Made by a program: the position numbers and the translations under genes
Notes under the pieces: model-generated
Told to the model about the DNA's origin: nothing
The model's input: only the letters and a program-made list of their open reading frames with translations
Database searches by the model: none
Shown here: piece by piece, positions 57,201 through 64,000 of the stretch
Numbering within the stretch: the first letter of the stretch is position 1
Layout: the number at the start of each line of letters is the position of its first letter
Assembly: GCF_019924045.1 (NCBI RefSeq)
Contig: NZ_JAHXBN010000007.1
Span: 124,001-188,000 of the forward strand
Source: Dyadobacter fermentans
Lineage (GTDB): Bacteria > Bacteroidota > Bacteroidia > Cytophagales > Spirosomataceae
Direction: 5' to 3'
Length of the DNA: 64,000 bases

Positions 57201-57420
57201 GAAATTTGCCTTTCGTGTCGGTAGTAGTGCCATTGGCGGTCCCTTTTACCACGACGCTTACGCCCGGGAGCCCGGAGCCCGATTCATCGAGCACCAATCC
57301 GGACACGGGTTGGGCAATGGCCGGTACGCAGATCGCGATAATGCCTATCAGGGCACACGCCAGGCCGGCAAAACGTTTCCGGGCAAATCTGAATGGTGAG
57401 TAGAGATGTTTTTTTTTCAT
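54202..57420 (-). CDS. SusC-like TonB-dependent transporter (PUL 3)
   Basis: 1072 residues. Signal ending near PAIAQ; carboxypeptidase-D-like domain (SGSGLPGVSVVVKGTANGTTTD); linker MTEVVVVGYGTQQKVNVTG; TonB plug with PLILVDNVPMD and SVLKDASAAAIYGARAAFGVV; barrel ending in IGTIGINISF. No STN domain, so it is not a sigma-relay transducer. It is the first gene of the minus-strand PUL 3 unit (SusC, SusD, lyase). The regulator gene next to it is broken (57698-58583), so its control is in question. Confidence 0.95.
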   Translation of the reverse strand: MKKKHLYSPFRFARKRFAGLACALIGIIAICVPAIAQPVSGLVLDESGSGLPGVSVVVKGTANGTTTDTKGKFQLDVPGENQTLVFSFVGYATQEIAVGKRTGITVNMAVEDRLMTEVVVVGYGTQQKVNVTGAVGVADAKRIENRPIANTGEGLQGVIPNLNITVRNGDPAQSPTFNIRGYESINGGAPLILVDNVPMDINRINPNDIESISVLKDASAAAIYGARAAFGVVLVTTKSGKSGKVLVNFGTQFSLAKPIFNMDVVTDPYQFVLARNAANIRTLGAPSYNDQFVTAVKKYSENPIPENEWGVVDGALQYYGYNRYQEKIMTNYAPTNQQDLSISGGSEKSKFFFSFGRYSKDGYLRYNNEKFKRYNILMKADFQVNKWLNLSEKVVFNSQNSNKPHFYNWDVNINSLARVNPLQAIQFPDLPSYMTPGDHDKYAPLIGKYFGGTNFFPYLLDGGRETFTKNDLWLSQEAVLTPLPGLKITGNFSYNIYNNVYQDVQSKVEIVSQDLKEANPISYGFSGDDWIKNVNDYNRYYVLNTFAEYTFQNLGKHQLMALVGYNQEMGNYQSATAQARSLITPQVPDLSTTTGTQQTLGGRSQVALRGVFYRVAYNYGDRYLLEFNGRYDGTSRFPKNDRFGFFPSFSAGWRVSNENFMTATNSWLDNLKLRGSFGTLGNQIIQNRSTGAQIYYPSVSTMGSGQAPYIFAGSLIPYVSAAGLVSPTLTWESVTSKNIGLDLTILRSRLDMSFDLYTRDTKKMLMNVAYPDILGTIAPQENAADLRTKGWELSLTWRDKIKTDWNYDVTLALSDASATITKFRNPSGALPNEGSGIYYEGQKLGEIWGYQTVGIFQSADAVAAAPNQSRLGNNWRAGDIQYADLNGDGIISSGNNTLGNPGDYKIIGNSSPRYTYGINASIGYKGLRLTAFFQGVGKADYLPNNGNWNWFYPFNAGHVEKYYLTDTWSETNRDAYFAAPHISTSDKKNILPQSRYVQNASYLRAKNIMLSYTLPYDLTGRIGISRAQVFVSGMNLFEFSKIRKPLDPETIRTPTIEYPMQRIGTIGINISF

Positions 57421-57697
57421 AAACTAATCGTTAGGTGTAGTTGAAAAAAAACTAAAAAAAGTGCATTCAACCCGATGGAGGTCAGGTTGTCGTCAAGACG
57501 GGACTCTTCGGGTCACCGACGAATTCCGTCCGGGCCCGGTACTATGCTTGCAGATAAATATGAACTACAAAGTATTTCGAGGCGCAGGATTTACTGATAT
57601 TTTTTATTGAAAAAAGCCAAGTTAATATTCGGTAGTCACTCGTAAGCGAAGCAGAAGCTTTACTGAGCGAACGGAATGCGGGTGTGGCGAAATGGGT

Positions 57698-58583
57698 TTA
57701 ATGAATAGAACTGTTATCGGACAACGTATTGTGCTTTAATTTCAGATGGTTTTGCGATTGTTTCTGAAAATCGCCCGGTGTTTGGCCGGTCTGTTTCTTC
57801 AAAAACCTGCTGAAATAGGGCCGGTCAGAAAAGCCGAGCTAGAATGCGATTTCCTTTATCGTATGTTCGCTGTGAATGATCATCCGTTTTGTTTCAAGAA
57901 TAAGCCTGTCGTGTATCAGCTGCATACCCGTTTTATCTAGCTTTTCTTTGAGGATTTGGTTGAGGCGCTTTGAGCTGATGTCCAGTTTCGCCGCGTAAAA
58001 GTCGGTGTTGCGGATATGGAGGTAATTGCTTTCCAGCAGCATTAAAAAATCATACACCCTTTTTTGATGAATATCATGTCCCGTAAATTCCTGCTCTTTC
58101 ACTTTGATCAGTTTCAATAGGAAAACCTTCAATATGGCTTTCAATATCACCAAATTATCTCCGGATTTCTGGTATTCGCTTTGGAGCAGTTGATAAACAT
58201 TTCCCAGATCTGTGGCCGCCCCGGTGTCGAGCCGCAGACACGAAAACTCTCCTTGCACATTGAGAATCTTGAAAATATCCAGCAAAAATTCCTTGTCGTC
58301 CTCGTCGAGAAAATCCTTTTTTGAAAGATAGCAGCTCGCCGTTTTTGCCCGCCTTGTTCAGCTGATGCACGCGGTCGGGCGGTATGAGGTAAATCCAGTC
58401 CCCTTTGATGTCGAAGCCGGGTGATTTAGTGTCGTGCAGCGGATCTTCATTCTTTAACCAGACAATCTCAAAGAAGTCGTTTCGGCCCGGATCGTCCAGG
58501 TAACTCGGTGGGCAGTTGTAGCTGGGGTGGCTTTTATTGTATCCAAATTTCGGTACTAAATTTGGGACTTTCCGATGACAAAT
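57698..58583 (-). pseudogene. AraC family transcriptional regulator, disabled by a frameshift and a nonsense codon
   Basis: The minus strand encodes one AraC-type protein only if two lesions are repaired. The N-terminal part (from about 58583, no ATG/GTG/TTG in frame) reads VPNLVPKFGYNKSHPSYN, then VHQLNKAGKNGELLSFKK. At the T6 run 58317-58322 (A6 on the coding strand) the frame shifts by one base; the next frame continues KDFLDEDDKEFLLDIFKIL. It runs through the first helix-turn-helix (FYAAKLDISSKRLNQILKE) to IKEIAF, where TAG at 57839-57841 interrupts it. Past the stop the same frame gives LGFSDRPYFSRFLKKQTGQ and TPGDF, the rest of the second helix-turn-helix, ending at 57698. It was probably the PUL 3 regulator. 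Confidence 0.8.
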
Positions 58584-58626
58584 ATTTGCTATGTACTTCG
58601 CTGTTCTGATTCACTAATTTTACCTT

Positions 58627-59259
58627 ATGACATCCAGGATCATTATTTTCGACGATAATCAGGAAAGGCTCAACAGCGTGGCCATGCTACTGAACCTGTC
58701 GTCCGCATTCACCTGTACCGGCATGTTTGGGAATGCCAATAACCTGTTGGCGGATATCACCGCTTCCAGGCCGGACCTTGTCCTGATGGACATCGATATG
58801 CCGGGCGTAAACGGCATTGAAGCGACCAAAATGATACGGACCCATTTTGACGCGCTGCCTGTGATCATGCAAACCAATTTCGAGGATGACGAGCGGATTT
58901 TCGATAGCCTCCGGGCAGGTGCCAACGGATATTTGTTGAAAAAAACATCTCCGGAAAGGTTTCTGGAAAGTTTAAAGGAAGCCTTCGACGGCGGGGCGCC
59001 CATGACGGGCAGTATCGCCACCAGGGTGCTGCGGTACTTTGCTTCCGAAACGGCGGCCAAAAAAGACTACAAACTCACCGAGCGCGAGAAGCAGATTCTG
59101 GCCTTTCTCACGCAGGGATACAGCTACAAACTGATCGCCGCCGAGTGTAGTATCTCTTACAATACCGTTAATAACCACATCCGAAATATCTACGATAAGT
59201 TATATGTCAACAGCGCCACGGAGGCGATCAGCCTGGCTATCCGGGAGCGGCTGGTTTGA
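58627..59259 (+). CDS. NarL/LuxR-type response regulator
   Basis: 210 residues. Receiver domain (1-125) with acidic pocket FDD (8-10), phospho-acceptor Asp55 in LVLMDIDMPG and Lys of YLLKKTSPERF. The LuxR helix-turn-helix (about 145-205) reads LTEREKQILAFLTQGYSYKLIA, then SYNTVNNHIRNIYDKL. This class pairs with HisKA_3 kinases, and one is encoded at 60600-63713, separated only by an opposite-strand lipoprotein gene. Targets are unknown. Confidence 0.93.
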   Translation: MTSRIIIFDDNQERLNSVAMLLNLSSAFTCTGMFGNANNLLADITASRPDLVLMDIDMPGVNGIEATKMIRTHFDALPVIMQTNFEDDERIFDSLRAGANGYLLKKTSPERFLESLKEAFDGGAPMTGSIATRVLRYFASETAAKKDYKLTEREKQILAFLTQGYSYKLIAAECSISYNTVNNHIRNIYDKLYVNSATEAISLAIRERLV

Positions 59260-59271
59260 TAGCCTCTAAAT

Positions 59272-59319
59272 CATCGATCCCGCCCCCACAACAAATGCTG
59301 TTCGGGAGCGGGATCGATG
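59272..59319. terminator. Hairpin between convergent genes
   Basis: CATCGATCCCGC at 59272-59283 pairs perfectly with GCGGGATCGATG at 59308-59319, and an inner CCC/GGG pairing is possible in the 24-base loop. It lies between the convergent response-regulator and ScyD/ScyE-like genes. There is no clear T-run on either side. Confidence 0.5.
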
Positions 59320-59342
59320 CATTCAGTTAAACGTGCAATTGA

Positions 59343-60329
59343 TCAATAGCTCAGCTTGCTGATCGTGCCATCCTTATAGCTCACCAGGTAGTAGGTTTTT
59401 TCGCCGTAACGTACAATGTCGGTAGGCTGCGAAAGGCCGTCGAGCAGCGTGTTGCCATTTTCGTCCAGGACTTTACCGGTTCCCGCCGTGAAGCCCATTC
59501 CAAATGTGCCGTGCTGAATCACGATCGGTTTGTTGTTCACAGAAAGCGTGATGCCAATCAGCGTGGTGAAGTTGGTTTTGTATTCACTTACTACTCCCGC
59601 CGGTGTTATCTGGTAGATTTTGGCAGCACCGGCGGTAAAGGGGACGCCCGTCAATATGCTCACCAGGAATTTACTCCCATCGTAAACAATGCCCGTGGGT
59701 ACGGCATCCTTGCCTTCGGCGGTTTTAGGAAGCGTGGCGAATTCGCTCAGTTCTCCCGTGGCCTGATCCCGTTTGATAATGGCGTTACCGCCGGCGTCGA
59801 CAATGTACAGGTTATTGTCGGGTCCGAAAGCCAGTTCAAATGCATTGGAATTGACGGGGTTGGTGTATTGCTGTTTTTCTACAAAACCACGGATATCATG
59901 CGACGGAATAGCTGCAAGACTCACCGGAGCATCGCCCGGTTTGAATGCAGAAACGTCGGCAATGTAAAGCTTGCCGTTGACGCCGTGCAGGAAATACAAT
60001 TTGGCGTCTTTGTAAAGCAATTTGCTGGGGCCTTCCACGGATCCCAGGTTGGTAATCGACTTTAAACCAGCTACAAACACGGTTTTCTGTCCCGATGGGG
60101 TGATCATGGCAATGCTGGCGTCGTCGTTGTTGTTGCCCGTTCCGGCTTCGGTCACCCAGATGTTCCCGCTCTCGTCGAGGGCGATGCCGATCGGCGCTTT
60201 CAGTTGGCTTACAAATGGTGCGGATTGGAAACGCATGGGCTCCTCGATGGGCTGTGCGTGGTCTGTCACGCAGCTTGTTGAGCAGATCGCCAGGGCGAGT
60301 ACGGTAAGGGAAAGGATTACTTTTTTCAT
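59343..60329 (-). CDS. ScyD/ScyE family lipoprotein (beta-propeller)
   Basis: 328 residues. Lipobox STSC with Cys20. The rest is a six-bladed NHL/SMP-30-like propeller: APIGIALDESGNIWVTEAGTG, ELAFGPDNNLYIVDAGGN and VPTGIVYDGSKFLVSILTG mark successive blades. The sequence fits the ScyD/ScyE family, named after the cyanobacterial scytonemin locus; in other bacteria members are secreted proteins of unknown function. Divergent from the histidine kinase gene, it could be a target of the neighbouring two-component pair (inference). Confidence 0.85.
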   Translation of the reverse strand: MKKVILSLTVLALAICSTSCVTDHAQPIEEPMRFQSAPFVSQLKAPIGIALDESGNIWVTEAGTGNNNDDASIAMITPSGQKTVFVAGLKSITNLGSVEGPSKLLYKDAKLYFLHGVNGKLYIADVSAFKPGDAPVSLAAIPSHDIRGFVEKQQYTNPVNSNAFELAFGPDNNLYIVDAGGNAIIKRDQATGELSEFATLPKTAEGKDAVPTGIVYDGSKFLVSILTGVPFTAGAAKIYQITPAGVVSEYKTNFTTLIGITLSVNNKPIVIQHGTFGMGFTAGTGKVLDENGNTLLDGLSQPTDIVRYGEKTYYLVSYKDGTISKLSY

Positions 60330-60599
60330 GTTTTTGAGATTAGGTAAAACAAAAAAGCGCGTAGTTGACTGCCGTCATGTGTGTACAGCGTTGGAGGCAA
60401 ATGGAAAGAAATGGGTGCTTATGTCCGTCGAAATTGACAGCGCAAAACAAGGAAAGCAATGACCGTGGCGCAATAGCAAATTCTTGCTATGTATCCGCTG
60501 AAAGTCTGACGGTTAATAAAAAGTAACCGCGATTTGATTAATGTGAGACTTTTTGCCGTATACTGCCCAATTGTTCTCCTGAACCTGCTGATCTTCCCT

Positions 60600-63500
60600 A
60601 TGCCACGCGAATTTTCGACTTTCAAACTTTTTGGGATTCCCGGAAAGACGCTTCTTTTCATGGTGTTTTTCCGGGTATTTCAAAGTGCCATGGCGCAGGC
60701 CCCGCAAACGCGGGTGAACATCCAGTTGCTTGGGCCGGAGCAGGGGTTGCCCAGCCGAAATATCCGTTGCCTCGCGCAGGATGGCCGGGGCTTCATCTGG
60801 GTGGCGACCGGGCAGGATCTCTGGCGTTACGACGGGTACACATTTCAGGATTTCACAGAAACCCTCACCGGTTCGATCGGCAGCAGCACGCTGATCAACC
60901 AGGTAAGGACGGCGGCGGACGGTAAAGTTTGGGTGGCGCACAACAATGGTTTCAGCATTATCGATCCCGTTCAGCTTACCTGCAAAACCGTCGATCCGTC
61001 GAGCAGTATCAAGGGGGCGGATGTGAGACAGAACCTGAACATCTTTTTTGACAAAACCGGGGATGCCTGGCTCGCTATCCCGAGGGGCAGGCTGATGAAG
61101 GTTAGTAACGAGGGCATTCCGGCAGCCGTTTACATGCCGTCGGCGGGTTCTTTACAAGCTGTTTCCGCTGAAAATCAGGTTGTCCGTTTTTTTAGTGATC
61201 CTCAAAATAACCGCTATGCATTCAGTGGCGGGGTTTTTCTGGATGTCCTTGATCAGAGAGCGAAGTTCATCCGGCGGATCGGTCTGGTGTCGCAAGGGCC
61301 TGACGGCCAATTACTTTCGGTGTTCAGCATTGTGCAGCAAGACCCGCAGACATTGCGCATTTACTATCGGCAAGGCGCAGGGAATCGGTTTCTGATGCGT
61401 AAATATTCTTTTGCCAGTCAGACATTCGGTCCGCTGACGGATATCGATACCCCCATAGCTCCGGATCTGATTACGCCAGATCAAAAAGGAAATGTATGGT
61501 ATAAATCGGCAGAGCAAATCGGGTTTTTAAATCAACGGACAGGCGTATTTACCGACCTGTCGGCCCGGTTGAAACAGAAATCGGGGGCTCATACCTTCCT
61601 ATTTGCCTCCCTGGTAAGCTCTGATGGCAGTTTCTGGATATCGTGCGTAGATGGTCTTTTCAAAATCACATTGACGGACGAGGTATTCCGGAAATACCTG
61701 AGCGTGCCGCTGGAAAAGCCGGGTGACATTGGCAGCAGCATTCGCGGCATTACCGAGGACCCGGCGGGGAGAATCTGGGCGTGTTCCTACGGTTATATGG
61801 CTTATGGCGTACCCAATTTGCTCCATCAGATCGACCCACCAACCAACAGGGCCAGGCATATGGCGCTGAAACGGCCCAGGAACATTCCCGGCGATGCCGT
61901 AATCCCCTATAAAGTACTGTTTGCCGGCAACGATGTTTACGCGATTACGGATGGCCCCCAGTTTATCAAAATCAATCCTGAAAAGGAGGATTACCTCCCG
62001 GTGAAGTTTCCATTCGTCAGCGGCCGGGGGTTTACGTCCTTTTTCAAACTGGATGAACACACTTTCTGGATGGGTACCTGGGGCGGAATGGCGATGATCG
62101 ACACGCGGGATATGAAACCGGTTTTGTTCAATGAAAAGGAGGGCAGGTATATTAAGAATGAGCGCGTGAACTACTTCATGCCGTGGTCGGGGAATCGTAT
62201 TTTGGTCAGTACTACCAATGGCTTGTATGTTTTGAACCGCGATGCTACGATACACGCGCATTACGGGCAATCTGCGGGAGACCAAATCAAACTGCCTGCT
62301 TTGCAGCTGTTTCACACCGTTTGGTACGAGCATGCATTGTGGGCAGGATCCGGGCAGGGTTTGATCCGCATTGATACATTGCAGAAAACGGCGCAGCTTT
62401 TTACCACCGAAGACGGCCTTCCCGACAACAATATCTATGCCGCCTTGCCGGACGAGCGCGGCAACCTTTGGTTGAGTACAAACAAGGGGCTGTCCCGCTT
62501 CAATACCCGCACGCAGAAATTTCGCAATTATGGCGTTTTCGATGGCCTGCCCCATATGGAGTTTAACCATGGATCCTACCTGAAATCGCGGGATGGTACG
62601 CTGTATTTCGGCGGATTGAACGGCATTGTCGCTTTCGACCCGGCGCGCATTGACACCGATGCCCCCAAAGAGCATGGGTTGCAGTTGATATCCTACACGA
62701 AATACGCCTCCGACCTCAACCGCACCGACACCGTGACGCGTCATCTGCCGGGCCAGGAAATTGTTTTCGGGCCGGGCGACCGCCTTTTTACATTCTCTTT
62801 CATGAGTACCGATTACCACAACACGGCACTCAACCGTTTCCGCTACAAGCTGGAAGACTGGAATGACGACAGCTGGCATATGTTTGAAAACGGCAACAAG
62901 CTGCTGTTTAACAGCCTGCCGCCCGGCGAATATGGCCTGTGCGTCCAGGTTTCGGTAGCCGGCGGCGATTGGGGCGCATATGAATGGAAGACCCCGCTGA
63001 CTGTCCAGGCGCCCTGGTATCGGTCAATCTGGTTTTTTGTACTGTTAATCCTTGCCATAGCGCTGGTATTCTACGCTTTCTACCGGTACCGCCTGCGGCA
63101 GATCCTGCACATTCAGCAGATCCGGAACGGCATCAGCGCCGATATGCATGATGAAATAGGCGGTACGCTGAGCAGTATTTCGTTTTACAGCCAGGCGCTG
63201 CTCATGCAAATGGAGAAAGCGGAACATCAGCAGGTGGTGCAAAAAATCAAGGAGAATGCCCAGCAGGTGCAGGAAGGATTAAGTGATATTGTGTGGAGCA
63301 TTAAAGCCGGCGGAGATCCCGCCGACGATGTATTTGCCCGAATGCTGCATTTCGGGAGCGAACTGGCGGAGTCCAAAGGCTTTACTTTTCATTTCGAAGC
63401 AGATCCTCAGATTAAAAAGTTGAAACCCGACATTCAAACCCGTAAAAACCTTTACCTGATATTTAAGGAAGCCATCAACAACGCTGCCAAATATGCCGGA

Positions 63501-63713
63501 AGCAGTGCGGTGCATACCACTATCAGTTACGAAGCGGGTAGGGTAAAGATGGTGATCCGCGACGATGGCGAGGGCTTCGATCCCCATTCGGGCCGGCAGG
63601 GGAACGGGCTTACGAATATGCGACAACGCGCGGAGCAGATGAAGGGACAGCTCACGATCGAATCGGCATTGGGGAAAGGAACTGCTGTTACGCTCGTATT
63701 ACAGGTAGGGTAA
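60600..63713 (+). CDS. Two-component propeller sensor histidine kinase (HisKA_3)
   Basis: 1037 residues from ATG 60600; an in-frame TTG at 60534 would add a hydrophobic leader of 22 residues. Signal, then propeller blades (about 40-690; for example FIWVATGQDLWRYDG, NLWLSTNKGLSRFN), Y_Y_Y domain (about 715-795), membrane helix (about 810-830), HisKA_3 with phospho-acceptor His850 in DMHDEIGG, and a HATPase with NNAAKYAGSS, DDGEGFDP and GNGLTNMRQRAEQM. It lacks receiver and DNA-binding domains, so it needs a separate regulator; the NarL-type protein at 58627 is the best candidate. Confidence 0.93.
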   Translation: MPREFSTFKLFGIPGKTLLFMVFFRVFQSAMAQAPQTRVNIQLLGPEQGLPSRNIRCLAQDGRGFIWVATGQDLWRYDGYTFQDFTETLTGSIGSSTLINQVRTAADGKVWVAHNNGFSIIDPVQLTCKTVDPSSSIKGADVRQNLNIFFDKTGDAWLAIPRGRLMKVSNEGIPAAVYMPSAGSLQAVSAENQVVRFFSDPQNNRYAFSGGVFLDVLDQRAKFIRRIGLVSQGPDGQLLSVFSIVQQDPQTLRIYYRQGAGNRFLMRKYSFASQTFGPLTDIDTPIAPDLITPDQKGNVWYKSAEQIGFLNQRTGVFTDLSARLKQKSGAHTFLFASLVSSDGSFWISCVDGLFKITLTDEVFRKYLSVPLEKPGDIGSSIRGITEDPAGRIWACSYGYMAYGVPNLLHQIDPPTNRARHMALKRPRNIPGDAVIPYKVLFAGNDVYAITDGPQFIKINPEKEDYLPVKFPFVSGRGFTSFFKLDEHTFWMGTWGGMAMIDTRDMKPVLFNEKEGRYIKNERVNYFMPWSGNRILVSTTNGLYVLNRDATIHAHYGQSAGDQIKLPALQLFHTVWYEHALWAGSGQGLIRIDTLQKTAQLFTTEDGLPDNNIYAALPDERGNLWLSTNKGLSRFNTRTQKFRNYGVFDGLPHMEFNHGSYLKSRDGTLYFGGLNGIVAFDPARIDTDAPKEHGLQLISYTKYASDLNRTDTVTRHLPGQEIVFGPGDRLFTFSFMSTDYHNTALNRFRYKLEDWNDDSWHMFENGNKLLFNSLPPGEYGLCVQVSVAGGDWGAYEWKTPLTVQAPWYRSIWFFVLLILAIALVFYAFYRYRLRQILHIQQIRNGISADMHDEIGGTLSSISFYSQALLMQMEKAEHQQVVQKIKENAQQVQEGLSDIVWSIKAGGDPADDVFARMLHFGSELAESKGFTFHFEADPQIKKLKPDIQTRKNLYLIFKEAINNAAKYAGSSAVHTTISYEAGRVKMVIRDDGEGFDPHSGRQGNGLTNMRQRAEQMKGQLTIESALGKGTAVTLVLQVG

Positions 63714-63722
63714 AGTAAATCC

Positions 63723-64000
63723 CTATTTTTTGACAAACCGCACATTCGGCTGCCCGGGCTGGTCCGAGTGGATGATGTACGTGCCGGATGGCAAATGTCC
63801 CGTATCCAGTACCCGCGCACCTTGCTGCGGGCCGAGCGGCTTCTGCATGATCATTTTGCCCGATAGATCATAAATGCGAATTTGTGTGGCGCCTCCGAAT
63901 GCCGGATCGGACAAGTACAGCTTGTCGGTCACCGGGTTGGGGTAAATGCCGGTGAGGGTCTGGCCTGCGATCCGGACATTTTTGATCTGGCTGTACGTAA
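63723..64000 (-). CDS. C-terminal end of a T9SS-exported protein (cut by window edge)
   Basis: The minus strand is open from the window edge to TAG at 63723-63725, about 92 residues. It reads LTGIYPNPVTDKLYL, then IRIYDLSGKMIMQ, LDTGHLPSGTYIIH and RFVKK, the standard type A T9SS sorting domain that directs proteins through the type IX secretion system to the cell surface. The functional part lies beyond the window. It is convergent with the histidine kinase gene, 9 bases apart. Confidence 0.85.
   Translation of the reverse strand, partial: TYSQIKNVRIAGQTLTGIYPNPVTDKLYLSDPAFGGATQIRIYDLSGKMIMQKPLGPQQGARVLDTGHLPSGTYIIHSDQPGQPNVRFVKK

Noticed and set aside
56104..57399. 431-residue plus-strand frame opposite susC of PUL 3
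   Set aside because: Valine/arginine-rich antisense frame; the minus-strand SusC reading is unambiguous.
61599..62879. 426-residue minus-strand frame inside the histidine kinase gene
   Set aside because: Shadow of the propeller-coding strand with no domain features.

Overview
The window looks like chromosome of a glycan-degrading member of the Bacteroidota, probably a Cytophagales/Spirosomaceae organism close to Dyadobacter (inference from gene content, not a database match). The signs are three separate SusC/SusD pairs, two-component propeller sensors (one a hybrid HTCS with an AraC output domain), an ECF sigma/FecR pair, many N-terminal lipoprotein signals, type IX secretion C-terminal sorting domains, and TAnnTTTG-type -7 promoter elements. 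I saw no tRNA, rRNA, CRISPR array, insertion sequence or phage module.

Layout. 0-16.5 kb: the start of a propeller sensor (minus, cut by the window edge), a secreted double-esterase protein, then a complete polysaccharide utilisation locus (PUL 1): HTCS regulator, SusC, SusD, an IPT-fold surface glycan-binding lipoprotein, a GH44 endo-glucanase/xyloglucanase with a T9SS tag, and a Tat-type sugar isomerase. Just after it lies a decayed scrap of a second GH44-like gene. 16.7-28.4 kb: small membrane proteins and a SemiSWEET sugar transporter, a zinc alcohol/formaldehyde dehydrogenase, an uncharacterised lipoprotein, an uncharacterised Tat-exported protein convergent with a NamZ-type exo-muramidase, a fibre-like secreted protein, and a PadR-controlled MacB/FtsX permease.

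28.8-37.6 kb: PUL 2, controlled by ECF sigma/FecR, with an STN-bearing SusC, SusD and two binding-type lipoproteins (DUF5077/DUF3472 and discoidin) but no recognisable glycan-cleaving enzyme. 37.8-43.4 kb: a 19-residue-repeat secreted protein, then small regulator/enzyme pairs (NmrA/HxlR, EamA, GlxA-type AraC, SRPBCC, a short-chain dehydrogenase family member without its catalytic Tyr/Lys). 43.4-47.8 kb: a four-gene minus-strand surface-polysaccharide cassette (acetyltransferase, WecE-type aminotransferase, WecF-type GT56 transferase, MOP flippase) that resembles the Fuc4NAc end of the enterobacterial common antigen pathway.

48-64 kb: a two-domain hydrolase gene split by one in-frame TAA, a heparinase II/III-like lyase with SusD and SusC (PUL 3, minus strand), an AraC-type regulator broken by a frameshift and a TAG stop, a NarL-type response regulator and its likely partner propeller histidine kinase separated by a ScyD/ScyE-like lipoprotein, and the C-terminal end of a T9SS-exported protein that leaves the window.

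The main points of interest are the decay around PUL 3 (two disabled genes within 10 kb), the GH44 remnant, the common-antigen-like cassette, the 57-bp coding repeat, and the uncharacterised Tat protein beside NamZ.
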